Notes under the pieces: model-generated
What the model was told of the DNA's origin: nothing
Seen by the model: the letters and a program-made list of their open reading frames with translations, nothing else
The model's database searches: none
Assembly: GCA_039815415.1 (NCBI GenBank)
Contig: JBCBZH010000230.1
Location: 1-7,352, forward strand
Direction: 5' to 3'
Source: JBCBZH01 sp039815415
GTDB taxonomy: Bacteria > Bacteroidota > Rhodothermia > Rhodothermales > Rubricoccaceae
Length of the DNA: 7,352 nucleotides
Program-made: the position numbers and the translations under genes
Shown here: piece by piece, positions 1-5,680 of the stretch
Numbering within the stretch: the stretch's first letter is position 1
Layout of the letters: each line of letters opens with the position of its first letter

Positions 1-874
1 CCTCAATGGTCCGCGCGCGGTGGATCTGCCCGATGGATGCGCTGCCAAGCGGCTTCGGGTCAATCCACTCAAACATCTCGTCCACGGGGCGATCTAGCCC
101 TTTCGCCACACGTTCCAGATACTCTGGGAACGGCATCACCGGGAGCCGGTCGAGGAGGTTCTTCAACTCCTCGGTGATGAACGGAGGCAAGAGGTCCTCG
201 CGGAGGGCGAGCACCTGTCCGAGCTTGATGTAGGTCGGCCCCAGCATCTCCAGGCGTCGGCGGAGTTGCTCCTGCAGCGGCAGCGCCCGGATGTCCTTCA
301 TCACGAGTGGCTTGACGAAGAACGCCGCCACCTTGATGAGGAACAATGGGAACCCCTTCACAATCGCGAACTGCTCGCGGTCGCGTGCCACGGCGACGGC
401 GCTGCCATACACCAGCCCAAGGGCGTGCCGGAGCGTCGTGAAGTAGCGTCGAATCAGCGAGGGAGGGGTGCCGACCTCCATGACCTCGAAGCCAGCCGCT
501 TGAGCGATGGCCGTGTCATCGTCAACGGGTTCAGGAGGGGGGTGGCGGCGAAGTCGACGCGCCCGGTTCCGCAACTCGGCAAGGATGGCGCGCTCGGTCT
601 CCGCCTCTGGCGTGACCTCCGGCACGGAGTTCGGCCGCGTCGGGATGCGGTTCCGCCGTCGTCGTGCCCGTTCTTCAGGAGTCTCTGGAACGGGTCCGCT
701 GCGTACCGGCTCGGAGGGCGTCGGTGCCCCGAGCGGGAGGTCCAGTCCATCGCCCTGGGACCCCATCTGGTCGGCCCTGGGGGCAGGTGCGCGTGCCTCC
801 GCCAGCACGCCCTCGTCCGACGCCTTCGGGGCGTCAGAATCTGGGGTGGCGCGGGTGCGGGTGCGGTCGGACAT
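1..874 (-). CDS. AarF/UbiB/ABC1-family atypical protein kinase-like protein, N-terminal part
   Basis: This reading frame is open from an ATG at 874 down to the left edge, giving 291 codons without a stop. The C-terminal catalytic part lies outside the window. Family hallmarks are visible: L-G-P-T-Y-I-K-L-G-Q around residues 211-220 holds the KxGQ motif unique to UbiB/ADCK proteins, and L-G-S-A-S-I-G-Q-I-H-R-A at 276-287 is the Ala/Ser-rich nucleotide loop that replaces the usual P-loop. Members are ATP-binding and support ubiquinone/menaquinone biosynthesis or lipid handling at the inner membrane. Residues 1 to about 130 are Pro/Arg/Glu-rich and look disordered; in E. coli UbiB the KxGQ lies near residue 70, so this protein has a long N-terminal extension. 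A hydrophobic patch follows (about 155-195). The gene is divergent from cinA. No Shine-Dalgarno is seen; a TACACT box lies 6 nt before the ATG. Family assignment is firm, the exact substrate is unknown. Confidence 0.9.
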   Translation of the reverse strand, partial: MSDRTRTRATPDSDAPKASDEGVLAEARAPAPRADQMGSQGDGLDLPLGAPTPSEPVRSGPVPETPEERARRRRNRIPTRPNSVPEVTPEAETERAILAELRNRARRLRRHPPPEPVDDDTAIAQAAGFEVMEVGTPPSLIRRYFTTLRHALGLVYGSAVAVARDREQFAIVKGFPLFLIKVAAFFVKPLVMKDIRALPLQEQLRRRLEMLGPTYIKLGQVLALREDLLPPFITEELKNLLDRLPVMPFPEYLERVAKGLDRPVDEMFEWIDPKPLGSASIGQIHRARTIE

Positions 875-1060
875 AGGGGAAGTGTACCATCGGCATCCCA
901 GAAGGCTCCCTGAAGTCGCTCATGAGCCTTTTCGGGGCGTTCGCGCGTGTCTCCGACCAGCCCCTCGAGCTGGCGGAAACGGGTGTCACAGATCACGGCC
1001 CGAACCCTGAGCGCCGAACCGCATTTACTCCGCGCTGCTTCCCCGCCTGCCTGACACTGC
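875..1060. other. Divergent intergenic region between the aarF-like gene and cinA
   Basis: This 186-bp gap has no credible ORF and must hold the divergent start signals for both flanking genes. It contains the perfect 10-bp palindrome GCTCATGAGC at 918-927. An inverted repeat, AAGGCTC (902-908) with GAGCCTT (924-930), is followed by TT on the plus strand and so resembles a weak terminator hairpin, although no plus-strand gene precedes it. It also carries one exact copy of the iterated 10-mer (966-975, minus orientation). No convincing -35/-10 pair for cinA was found. Confidence 0.5.
881..886 (-). promoter_or_regulatory. Possible -10 element for leaderless transcription of the aarF-like gene
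   Basis: On the minus strand TACACT (a TAnnnT-type -10 box) sits 6 nt before the ATG at 874, the spacing expected when transcription begins at or next to the start codon. No good -35 hexamer is seen at the usual distance and no Shine-Dalgarno sequence is present. The call rests on position and a short match, so it is tentative. Confidence 0.3.
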
Positions 1061-2338
1061 ATGCACACCGTTCTACTGACCGTCGGCGATGAAATCTTGC
1101 TCGGCCAGATCGTTAACACGAATGCGGCGTGGCTGGGCGAACGCCTTGCACTGGCAGGAGCCGATATACAACGGTCCGAAACGGTCGGGGATGACCGAGT
1201 CCGTATGTCGGAATCCATCCAGCGGGCCACCGCGGACGGCGCGGAGCTGATTGTCATCACTGGCGGCCTTGGGGCCACCCACGATGACATCACGCGGGAC
1301 GTTGTCGCCGAGGTGTTTGAGCGTGCCCTCGAGGTTCGTCCTGACGTGATGGAGACCGTCGAAGCCCGGTATGCGGCACGCGGACGCCGGATGCCACCCG
1401 CGAACCGAGCGCTGGCGGAGGTACCCGCTGGGTTCGATGTGCTCCCGAATCCGAAGGGGGTCGCACCCGGGCTCTGGGGCGAGCGCCAGCTCGAAGACGG
1501 GCGCCGCCAGTCCATCGTGCTGATGCCTGGAGTGCCCTACGAGATGAAAGCGATCTCCGAGGCGTCGGTGCTGCCCCGCGTTCGCCAGCTCGGTGTCGAT
1601 GAGGTGGCGCACCGCAGTCTCCTCACCGTTGGGATGGGCGAGAACGACATCGCCGAGCGCCTCGGCGATCTCACCGACCTGCTCCCGGACGGGGTCGGGC
1701 TGGCGTTTCTGCCCAGCCTGGGCGTGGTGCGGCTCCGATTCACCGCCAAGGGCGATGACGCGGATCGGATCCGTGGGGATCTCGACCACGCTGTCGCTTC
1801 CGTGCGAGAGCAGCTCGGGGATCTCGTGTTCGGGGAAGACCGGACCACTCTCGAGGGAGCGGTCGGGGAGCTGCTGGTGGCCCAAGGGGCGACGCTGGCT
1901 CTCGCCGAAAGCTGCACGGGCGGGGCGATCGCCGCGCGCCTGACGGAGCCCGCAGGGGCCAGTCGGTACCTACGTGGTGGCGTGGTTGCGTACTGCAACT
2001 CGGTCAAGATCGAGACCCTCGGCGTCGATCCCACCGTGCTTGTTCTCGATGGGGCCGTGAGCGAGACCGTCGCACTCCAGATGGCTCGGGGTGTCCGCGA
2101 GCGGCTCGGTTCCGACATCGGCGTGTCTACAACCGGTATCGCGGGACCGTCGGGCGGGTCGCCAGAAAAGCCTGTAGGGACGGTCTGGCTCGGCTATGTC
2201 GATGCACATGGCGAGCATTCGGTCCGGCTCCGGCTCACGACGGATCGGATGGTCAACATCGGGCTGACGACTACGGCGGCGCTGAACCTGATCCGTCGGC
2301 AGAGAATGAAGGCATCCGAGCTGAGTGTTCTGAGCTGA
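1061..2338 (+). CDS. cinA: CinA-family protein, competence/damage-inducible protein with nicotinamide-nucleotide amidohydrolase domain
   Basis: This 425-residue protein has the normal full CinA length and two-domain build. Residues about 3-170 form the MoCF-like (MoaB/MogA-fold, COG1058) domain, with T-V-G-D-E-I-L-L-G-Q at 7-16 and T-G-G-L-G-A-T-H-D-D at 67-76; the usual Pro after G-L-G is Ala here. M-P-G-V-P-Y-E-M-K at 155-163 is also typical. Residues about 265-415 form the PncC-type domain, with A-E-S-C-T-G-G at 282-288 and T-G-I-A-G-P-S-G-G at 358-366. In the family the first domain can act as an ADP-ribose pyrophosphatase and the second deamidates nicotinamide mononucleotide in NAD recycling. 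In Streptococcus cinA is co-transcribed with recA and induced in competence; here recA is also the next gene, but 305 bp away. The ATG at 1061 gives the family N-terminus and no Shine-Dalgarno precedes it. Three iterated 10-mers lie in or just after the gene. Confidence 0.95.
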   Translation: MHTVLLTVGDEILLGQIVNTNAAWLGERLALAGADIQRSETVGDDRVRMSESIQRATADGAELIVITGGLGATHDDITRDVVAEVFERALEVRPDVMETVEARYAARGRRMPPANRALAEVPAGFDVLPNPKGVAPGLWGERQLEDGRRQSIVLMPGVPYEMKAISEASVLPRVRQLGVDEVAHRSLLTVGMGENDIAERLGDLTDLLPDGVGLAFLPSLGVVRLRFTAKGDDADRIRGDLDHAVASVREQLGDLVFGEDRTTLEGAVGELLVAQGATLALAESCTGGAIAARLTEPAGASRYLRGGVVAYCNSVKIETLGVDPTVLVLDGAVSETVALQMARGVRERLGSDIGVSTTGIAGPSGGSPEKPVGTVWLGYVDAHGEHSVRLRLTTDRMVNIGLTTTAALNLIRRQRMKASELSVLS

Positions 2339-2417
2339 ACCGTTGTCGCCAGCTCGAGGGGCGAGCGGGCGAGGATCTGACCGAAACCACGCCGACCCTG
2401 CGGTCTCGGGGTGGACG

Positions 2418-2447
2418 TCGACAATTTGGACCGGCTTGTGGTTAGAT
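2418..2447 (+). promoter_or_regulatory. Candidate sigma-70-type promoter for recA
   Basis: TCGACA (2418-2423) matches the TTGACA -35 consensus at five of six positions. It is followed after 18 bp by TTAGAT (2442-2447), a poor -10 match (three of six). The start site would fall near 2454, inside the dyad at 2450-2472, leaving an untranslated leader of about 190 nt. In a GC-rich genome such a pair can arise by chance, so this is only a candidate. Confidence 0.3.
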
Positions 2448-2449
2448 CG

Positions 2450-2472
2450 GGACCTTCCCCGGGTCTAGGTCC
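2450..2472. promoter_or_regulatory. Operator-like inverted repeat upstream of recA
   Basis: GGACCT (2450-2455) and AGGTCC (2467-2472) form a perfect 6-bp inverted repeat with an 11-bp spacer, so the arms lie 17 bp apart centre to centre. It overlaps the predicted transcription start of recA, where a repressor would act. Bacterial recA is commonly LexA-controlled and LexA motifs differ between phyla, so a lineage-specific SOS box is possible. That link is inference; the repeat itself is seen directly. Confidence 0.3.
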
Positions 2473-2582
2473 GTGAAAGGTCGGCGGCGTTTCTGAAGAA
2501 GGACCTGGCGTGACGCGGGGCTGTCACCCCTCTTCGGTAGCCTGCCGACTCTGTTTCTCCGCGCGCCACCGCGCCTGTGCCT

Positions 2583-2635
2583 GAGGGGCCACCCACTCGG
2601 CCCGATCTCTCACTCTACACCGCCCCTCCCGGGGC
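2583..2635 (+). promoter_or_regulatory. Alternative hairpins in the recA leader
   Basis: Three helices can form. Helix A is GGGCC (2586-2590) with GGCCC (2599-2603). Helix C is GCCCC (2622-2626) with GGGGC (2631-2635) around a 4-nt loop, ending 8 nt before the ATG. Helix B is GAGGGGC (2583-2589) with GCCCCTC (2622-2628), and it excludes both A and C. Helix C occupies the place where a ribosome binding site would lie, and its GGGG is the only weak Shine-Dalgarno-like tract. A switch affecting translation is possible, but GC-rich leaders often fold this way by chance. Confidence 0.25.
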
Positions 2636-2643
2636 CTGCCCTC

Positions 2644-3732
2644 ATGGCGAAATCTGACAAATCCGTTCCTGCAAACGCCGACGCCAAAGCCAAAGCCCTC
2701 GAGCTGGCGATGAAGCAGATCGAGAAGAACTTCGGCAAAGGCGCCGTGATGAAGATGGGCGATGCGCCGCCTGTTCTTATCGATGCCGTCTCGACCGGGT
2801 CGCTCACGCTCGACCATGCCCTCGGCATCGGCGGCGTCCCACGCGGCCGCATCATCGAGATCTATGGGCCAGAGTCCTCGGGCAAGACAACCCTCGCGAC
2901 TCAGATCGTAGCCGAGGCGCAGAAGCTCGGGGGCTCCTGTGCCTTCATTGACGCCGAGCATGCCTTCGACCCGACCTACGCCGAGAAGCTGGGCGTGAAC
3001 ACGGACGAGCTGCTGATGTCGCAGCCGGACACGGGAGAGCAGGCCCTCGAGATCTGCGACATGCTGGTGCGTTCTGGGGCTCTCGATGTGGTGGTGGTGG
3101 ACTCCGTCGCTGCACTCGTGCCCAAGGCTGAGATCGAGGGCGAGATGGGCGCCAGCCACGTTGGCATCCAGGCGCGACTGATGAGCCAGGCGCTCCGCAA
3201 GCTGACCGGCACCATCAAGCGGACCAACACCATCCTCATCTTCATCAACCAGATCCGAATGAAGATCGGCGTCATGTTCGGCTCGCCGGAGACCACCTCG
3301 GGCGGTCGGGCGCTGAAGTTCTACGCCTCGGTTCGCATGGACATTCGCCGCATCGGTGCGATCAAGGACGGCCAAGAGGTGGTAGGCAACCGGACCCGCG
3401 TGAAGGTGGTCAAGAACAAGGTGGCCCCGCCGTTCCGCCAGGCCGAATTCGACATCATCTACGGCGAGGGTGTGTCGTCGCTCGGCGAGCTAATCGATCT
3501 CGGCCTCGAGCACGATGTCATTCAGAAGGCGGGCTCATGGTATTCCTACGGCGAGGAGAAGATCGGCCAGGGCCGCGACGCCACCAAGCAGTGGCTCCGT
3601 GAGAACGACAACCGCCGCGAGGAGGTCAAGCACGCCGTCAAGGTCGCCCTCGGCATGGTCGATGCCCCGGAGGCCGAGACCGAAGACGACGAGCTGGTGC
3701 TCAACGGACAGGAGGCGCTCGCGGATCTCTAG
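2644..3732 (+). CDS. recA: Recombinase RecA
   Basis: This is a complete RecA of 362 residues, the usual length. It forms ATP-dependent filaments on single-stranded DNA, drives homologous strand exchange and triggers LexA self-cleavage. Landmarks: Walker A G-P-E-S-S-G-K-T-T at 75-83; catalytic Glu105 in F-I-D-A-E-H-A-F-D; Walker B at 148-153 (D-V-V-V-V-D); I-N-Q-I-R-M-K at 201-207, with the ATP-sensing Gln203; and the DNA-binding L2 loop, about 208-222 (G-V-M-F-G-S-P-E-T-T-S-G). Residues about 271-335 form the C-terminal domain, followed by an acidic tail (E-A-E-T-E-D-D-E). The N-terminal A/K-rich helix is typical and supports the ATG at 2644. The gene lies downstream of cinA with its own probable promoter. 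A GC-rich hairpin follows the stop. One iterated 10-mer lies near its start (2700-2709). Confidence 0.98.
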   Translation: MAKSDKSVPANADAKAKALELAMKQIEKNFGKGAVMKMGDAPPVLIDAVSTGSLTLDHALGIGGVPRGRIIEIYGPESSGKTTLATQIVAEAQKLGGSCAFIDAEHAFDPTYAEKLGVNTDELLMSQPDTGEQALEICDMLVRSGALDVVVVDSVAALVPKAEIEGEMGASHVGIQARLMSQALRKLTGTIKRTNTILIFINQIRMKIGVMFGSPETTSGGRALKFYASVRMDIRRIGAIKDGQEVVGNRTRVKVVKNKVAPPFRQAEFDIIYGEGVSSLGELIDLGLEHDVIQKAGSWYSYGEEKIGQGRDATKQWLRENDNRREEVKHAVKVALGMVDAPEAETEDDELVLNGQEALADL

Positions 3733-3753
3733 TCGCCCTCGCTCGTTGGCTGT

Positions 3754-3787
3754 ACCGCCGCCGCTGGAATGCTCCGGTGGCGGCGGT
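3754..3787 (+). terminator. GC-rich hairpin after recA, possible terminator
   Basis: ACCGCCGCC (3754-3762) pairs perfectly with GGCGGCGGT (3779-3787) around a 16-nt loop, starting 21 nt after the recA stop codon. The bases after it (TCTGTGT) are only mildly T-rich, so it is not a textbook intrinsic terminator. It may attenuate read-through or protect the recA mRNA 3' end. It lies just ahead of the PAP2 gene start at 3809. Confidence 0.4.
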
Positions 3788-3808
3788 TCTGTGTATCCCC
3801 GTACCCGT

Positions 3809-4510
3809 ATGAGCCGTGCCTTGCTCCTCGCCGTCGCGCTGACAGCCCTCGCCAGCTCGGCGCACGCGCAGGAGGCCCCGCGGGACACGACTCGCCCCCC
3901 GCAAACCGAGCCCATCGACGTGAAGGTGCTTCGCTCGGTCTACGACATCGAGGCGGCCCCCTTCGAGCTGACGATGCGCGGCGTCAATCTCTCGGCGTAT
4001 CCGATCTATCTCGGCGCCGCGCCTGCGCTCTGGGCCGGGACCCTTCTTTCCGATGCAGATACACGCCCGGCCCTACTGCTGACGGCGTCCCAGGCGGCCA
4101 ACTTCGGCACCACGTTCGCGTTGAAGAACCTTGTTCGACGTCCGAGGCCCTATGCTGCGCTGAGCGATATCGAATCGCGGGACCGAGATCTTCAGGGCGA
4201 GGATGTGTTCGATCCTCACTCGTTTCCCTCCGGGCACACGTCGTCGGCCTTTGTGATCGCCACGTCACTGAGCCTGTCGTATCCCGAGTGGTACGTGATT
4301 GTGCCGTCCATGACCTGGGCGACTGCCATGGGGCTCACGCGCGTCTGGCATGGTGTCCACTACCCGAGCGACGTGCTTGTCGGCGCGGGCATCGGCGCGG
4401 GCTCCGCGATGGCGACCCATCTGGTGGTGCCGCTGATCTTCCCGCGCGATGAAGACGCCAGCCCGACTGGGGCGTCGCTCGTGCCGATTACGGTCATCAT
4501 TCCCCTGTGA
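3809..4510 (+). CDS. Secreted PAP2-superfamily (type 2 phosphatidic acid) phosphatase
   Basis: This 233-residue protein has the full PAP2 acid phosphatase signature: K-N-L-V-R-R-P-R-P (Lys106 to Pro114, motif KX6RP), P-S-G-H at 140-143 with catalytic His143, and R178-X5-H184-X3-D188. Family members remove phosphate from lipid phosphates such as undecaprenyl pyrophosphate, phosphatidate or lipid A; the substrate here cannot be told. Residues 1-20 (M-S-R-A-L-L-L ... A-H-A) are a clear Sec signal peptide with cleavage after Ala20, so the protein is exported to the periplasm or envelope. The signal peptide decides the ATG at 3809; the frame runs upstream into recA, and an in-frame GTG at 3791 is a lesser alternative. 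The segments at about 64-80, 145-158 and 161-176 are hydrophobic and may be membrane-embedded. No Shine-Dalgarno is seen. One iterated 10-mer lies inside the signal peptide codons. Confidence 0.9.
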   Translation: MSRALLLAVALTALASSAHAQEAPRDTTRPPQTEPIDVKVLRSVYDIEAAPFELTMRGVNLSAYPIYLGAAPALWAGTLLSDADTRPALLLTASQAANFGTTFALKNLVRRPRPYAALSDIESRDRDLQGEDVFDPHSFPSGHTSSAFVIATSLSLSYPEWYVIVPSMTWATAMGLTRVWHGVHYPSDVLVGAGIGAGSAMATHLVVPLIFPRDEDASPTGASLVPITVIIPL

Positions 4511-4613
4511 GGGGTCGGGCTGGCACCCCCCAGGGCGCGCGAATCACAGATCTCTCACCCTTGCGCCGGCCTTCCCTCTCGATACTACAGGACCCTCCAT
4601 CTCGCCCACTCCG

Positions 4614-5048
4614 ATGGCTCTTGCTCACACCATTGCACTTGCTGCCCATGTTCTCTTCGCTGCCGGATGGCTCGGCGTCGCGCTGGTGCTGACGCGCGCG
4701 GCCCGGACGGTCGCCAGCTCGCCAGACCCGGCATGGATTGAGGCAACCGCCCGCATGGTGACGTCTGCAACGGCGATGGCAGCGCTGTTCTACATCTTCG
4801 CGCTGGCGAACTTCGTGCTCGGGAGCCGCATCGGGTTCGAGTACGGATGGCCCTACCACACGTCACTGACACTGGGACTGCTGTTGCTCGCTGTGCAAGT
4901 GTTCATCGTTCGCCCAGCCTGGAAGAAGGTCGCCGCGGGCGACACCGCCAGCTCGAAGCGATTTGGCCTTGGGATCGAGATTGGCAAGGGCCTTTGGCTG
5001 GCGATGTTCATCCTGATGTACGTCGGGCGCGGCGTGCTGGGCGCCTAG
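4614..5048 (+). CDS. Small four-helix integral membrane protein of unknown function
   Basis: This 144-residue, strongly hydrophobic protein has four predicted membrane helices at about 5-27, 49-70, 83-99 and 121-141, joined by short charged loops. Histidines at 5 and 12 in helix 1 and His82 before helix 3 are the only obvious candidate ligand residues. The size and build recall the small CopD/DUF2269-like membrane families, but I do not recognise a diagnostic motif, so no function is given. The frame is open from 4449, yet the upstream part is hydrophilic, overlaps the PAP2 gene end and is unlike a membrane protein, so the ATG at 4614 is preferred. The next gene starts 2 nt after the stop, indicating translational coupling. 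Two iterated 10-mers fall in the gene (4712 and 4946), both read as Ala-Ser-Ser. Confidence 0.75.
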   Translation: MALAHTIALAAHVLFAAGWLGVALVLTRAARTVASSPDPAWIEATARMVTSATAMAALFYIFALANFVLGSRIGFEYGWPYHTSLTLGLLLLAVQVFIVRPAWKKVAAGDTASSKRFGLGIEIGKGLWLAMFILMYVGRGVLGA

Positions 5049-5050
5049 CG

Positions 5051-5428
5051 ATGCCGCGTACGGAGAGGCCGCTCGGCTGGGACGTTCACGACGTGGACGG
5101 CTGGGAGGTGCTGGTCGGCAAGACGGCGCGCGACAACGACGCGCTGACCTTCCGTGAGGCCGACCCGCAGGACGTGTGGCTCCACGTCGGCGGCGGAACC
5201 CCTGGGAGCCACGTGGTCATCCGGAATCCCGCAAGGGGAGAGGTGCCTCGCTCCGTGGTCAAGCGAGCCGCCGAGCTGGCGGCGGCGAACTCGAAGGCCA
5301 AGAACGCGCGCGGCAAAATCGACGTGCATGTTTGCCGTGCCTGCGACGTGACAAAACCACGCGGAGCCAAGCCGGGGTCGGTGCGCCTGAAGCGGTACGA
5401 CAGTGTGAAGGTGTACGCCTCGAGCTGA
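5051..5428 (+). CDS. Stand-alone NFACT-R (DUF814) domain protein
   Basis: This 125-residue protein is almost entirely an NFACT-R/DUF814 domain. Signature parts are G-W-E-V-L-V-G-K-T-A at 17-26 followed by N-D (29-30), D-V-W-L-H-V at 41-46, P-G-S-H-V-V-I-R at 51-58, K-A-K-N-A at 82-86, and the closing K-P-R-G-A-K-P-G-S-V at 102-111. In full-length Rqc2/RqcH/FbpA proteins this is the C-terminal module of a factor that binds stalled 50S subunits and peptidyl-tRNA and recruits Ala-tRNA. Here the NFACT-N, HhH and coiled-coil parts are absent, so an RNA- or ribosome-binding role is inferred only from the domain. The ATG at 5051 follows the membrane-protein stop by 2 nt; the frame is open further upstream, but that would overlap the previous gene widely. 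Just downstream and convergent lies tRNA-fMet. Confidence 0.85.
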   Translation: MPRTERPLGWDVHDVDGWEVLVGKTARDNDALTFREADPQDVWLHVGGGTPGSHVVIRNPARGEVPRSVVKRAAELAAANSKAKNARGKIDVHVCRACDVTKPRGAKPGSVRLKRYDSVKVYASS

Positions 5429-5445
5429 CCCTGACGCGAGGCCAC

Positions 5446-5480
5446 AAAAAACCCGGCCGTCTGCGGGAGGGACGACCGGG
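5446..5480 (-). terminator. Intrinsic terminator of the tRNA-fMet gene
   Basis: On the minus strand, CCCGGTCGTC (5480-5471) pairs with GACGGCCGGG (5461-5452) over ten positions, one being a G-U wobble, around a 9-nt loop. A run of six T follows at once (5451-5446). The stem starts 3 nt after the encoded CCA of tRNA-fMet. On the plus strand the T-run is missing, so this terminates the tRNA transcript and does not serve the convergent NFACT-R gene. Confidence 0.88.
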
Positions 5481-5483
5481 CTC

Positions 5484-5558
5484 TGGTTGCGGGGGGGGGA
5501 TTCGAACCCCCGATCTTCGGGTTATGAGCCCGACGAGATACCACTTCTCCACCCCGCG
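5484..5558 (-). tRNA. Initiator tRNA-fMet (anticodon CAU)
   Basis: A complete 75-nt cloverleaf reads on the minus strand. The acceptor stem is CGCGGGG with CCCCGCA, leaving the C1-A72 mismatch typical of bacterial initiators and needed for formylation. The D arm is GAGA/TCTC with a 7-nt loop and has the initiator-type A11-U24 pair. The anticodon stem TCGGG/CCCGA carries the three consecutive G-C pairs that direct it to the ribosomal P site, around loop CTCATAA. The T arm is GGGGG-TTCGAAT-CCCCC. The discriminator is A and CCA is encoded. It is a single-gene unit with its own terminator and a possible -10 box upstream. Confidence 0.97.
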
Positions 5559-5570
5559 ATATCTGAGCCA

Positions 5571-5576
5571 AAGATA
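5571..5576 (-). promoter_or_regulatory. Possible -10 element of tRNA-fMet
   Basis: TATCTT on the minus strand lies 12 nt before the mature tRNA 5' end, predicting a start near 5564 and a 5' leader of about 6 nt for RNase P to remove. No good -35 hexamer is found at 16-18 bp. The same hexamer recurs on the plus strand at 5644-5649, ahead of the DUF1015 gene. Confidence 0.3.
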
Positions 5577-5643
5577 GAGCCGGTATCCGCCGAAACGCGC
5601 GAACAGGCGGTGAAGAGGCGGATCGCGAACGCGCCCGAACCGA

Positions 5644-5649
5644 TATCTT
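5644..5649 (+). promoter_or_regulatory. Possible -10 element of the DUF1015-serA operon
   Basis: TATCTT is a fair -10 match in a locally GC-rich stretch, ending 31 nt before the ATG at 5681. Transcription would begin near 5656. There is no clear -35 at the standard distance. It belongs to the 122-bp divergent gap between tRNA-fMet and the DUF1015 gene (5559-5680), in which nothing else is recognised. Confidence 0.28.
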
Positions 5650-5680
5650 GCAGGCTCACCAGCCCGCTCCAGTCGCCCGA

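Larger units (their letters stand above)
2339..2643 (+). other. cinA-recA intergenic region / recA leader
   Basis: This 305-bp gap has no credible gene. It holds, in order: an iterated 10-mer (2347-2356) 8 nt past the cinA stop; a promoter candidate (2418-2447); a dyad GGACCT/AGGTCC (2450-2472); and a GC-rich leader of about 190 nt with competing hairpins just before the recA ATG. No LexA box of the Bacillus type (GAAC-N4-GTTC) or the gammaproteobacterial type (CTGT-N8-ACAG) was found. The length and signals suggest that recA has its own promoter. Confidence 0.55.

Noticed and set aside
454..1515. 353-codon minus-strand ORF overlapping the aarF-like gene and cinA
   Set aside because: It overlaps two well-recognised genes in other frames, has an Arg/Ser/Pro-rich composition typical of shadow frames in GC-rich DNA, and shows no family motif.
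2327..2340. GTTC-N6-GAAC across the cinA stop as a LexA box
   Set aside because: The spacing fits neither GAAC-N4-GTTC nor other LexA motifs I know, and the bases encode the cinA C-terminus; likely chance.
2524..3375. 283-codon minus-strand ORF over recA
   Set aside because: It lies antisense to conserved recA codons and is His/Arg/Leu-rich with no motif; a shadow.
3515..3808. Upstream extension of the PAP2 gene into recA
   Set aside because: The extra 98 residues are the recA shadow frame; a clear signal peptide starts at the ATG at 3809.
4502..4529. Hairpins CCCCT-GTG-AGGGG and GGGGT/ACCCC at the PAP2 stop as a terminator
   Set aside because: The stems are only 5 bp, compete with each other and have no T-run after them.
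4449..4613. Longer start for the small membrane protein
   Set aside because: The added part is hydrophilic, overlaps the PAP2 coding end and would bury the natural N-terminal helix.
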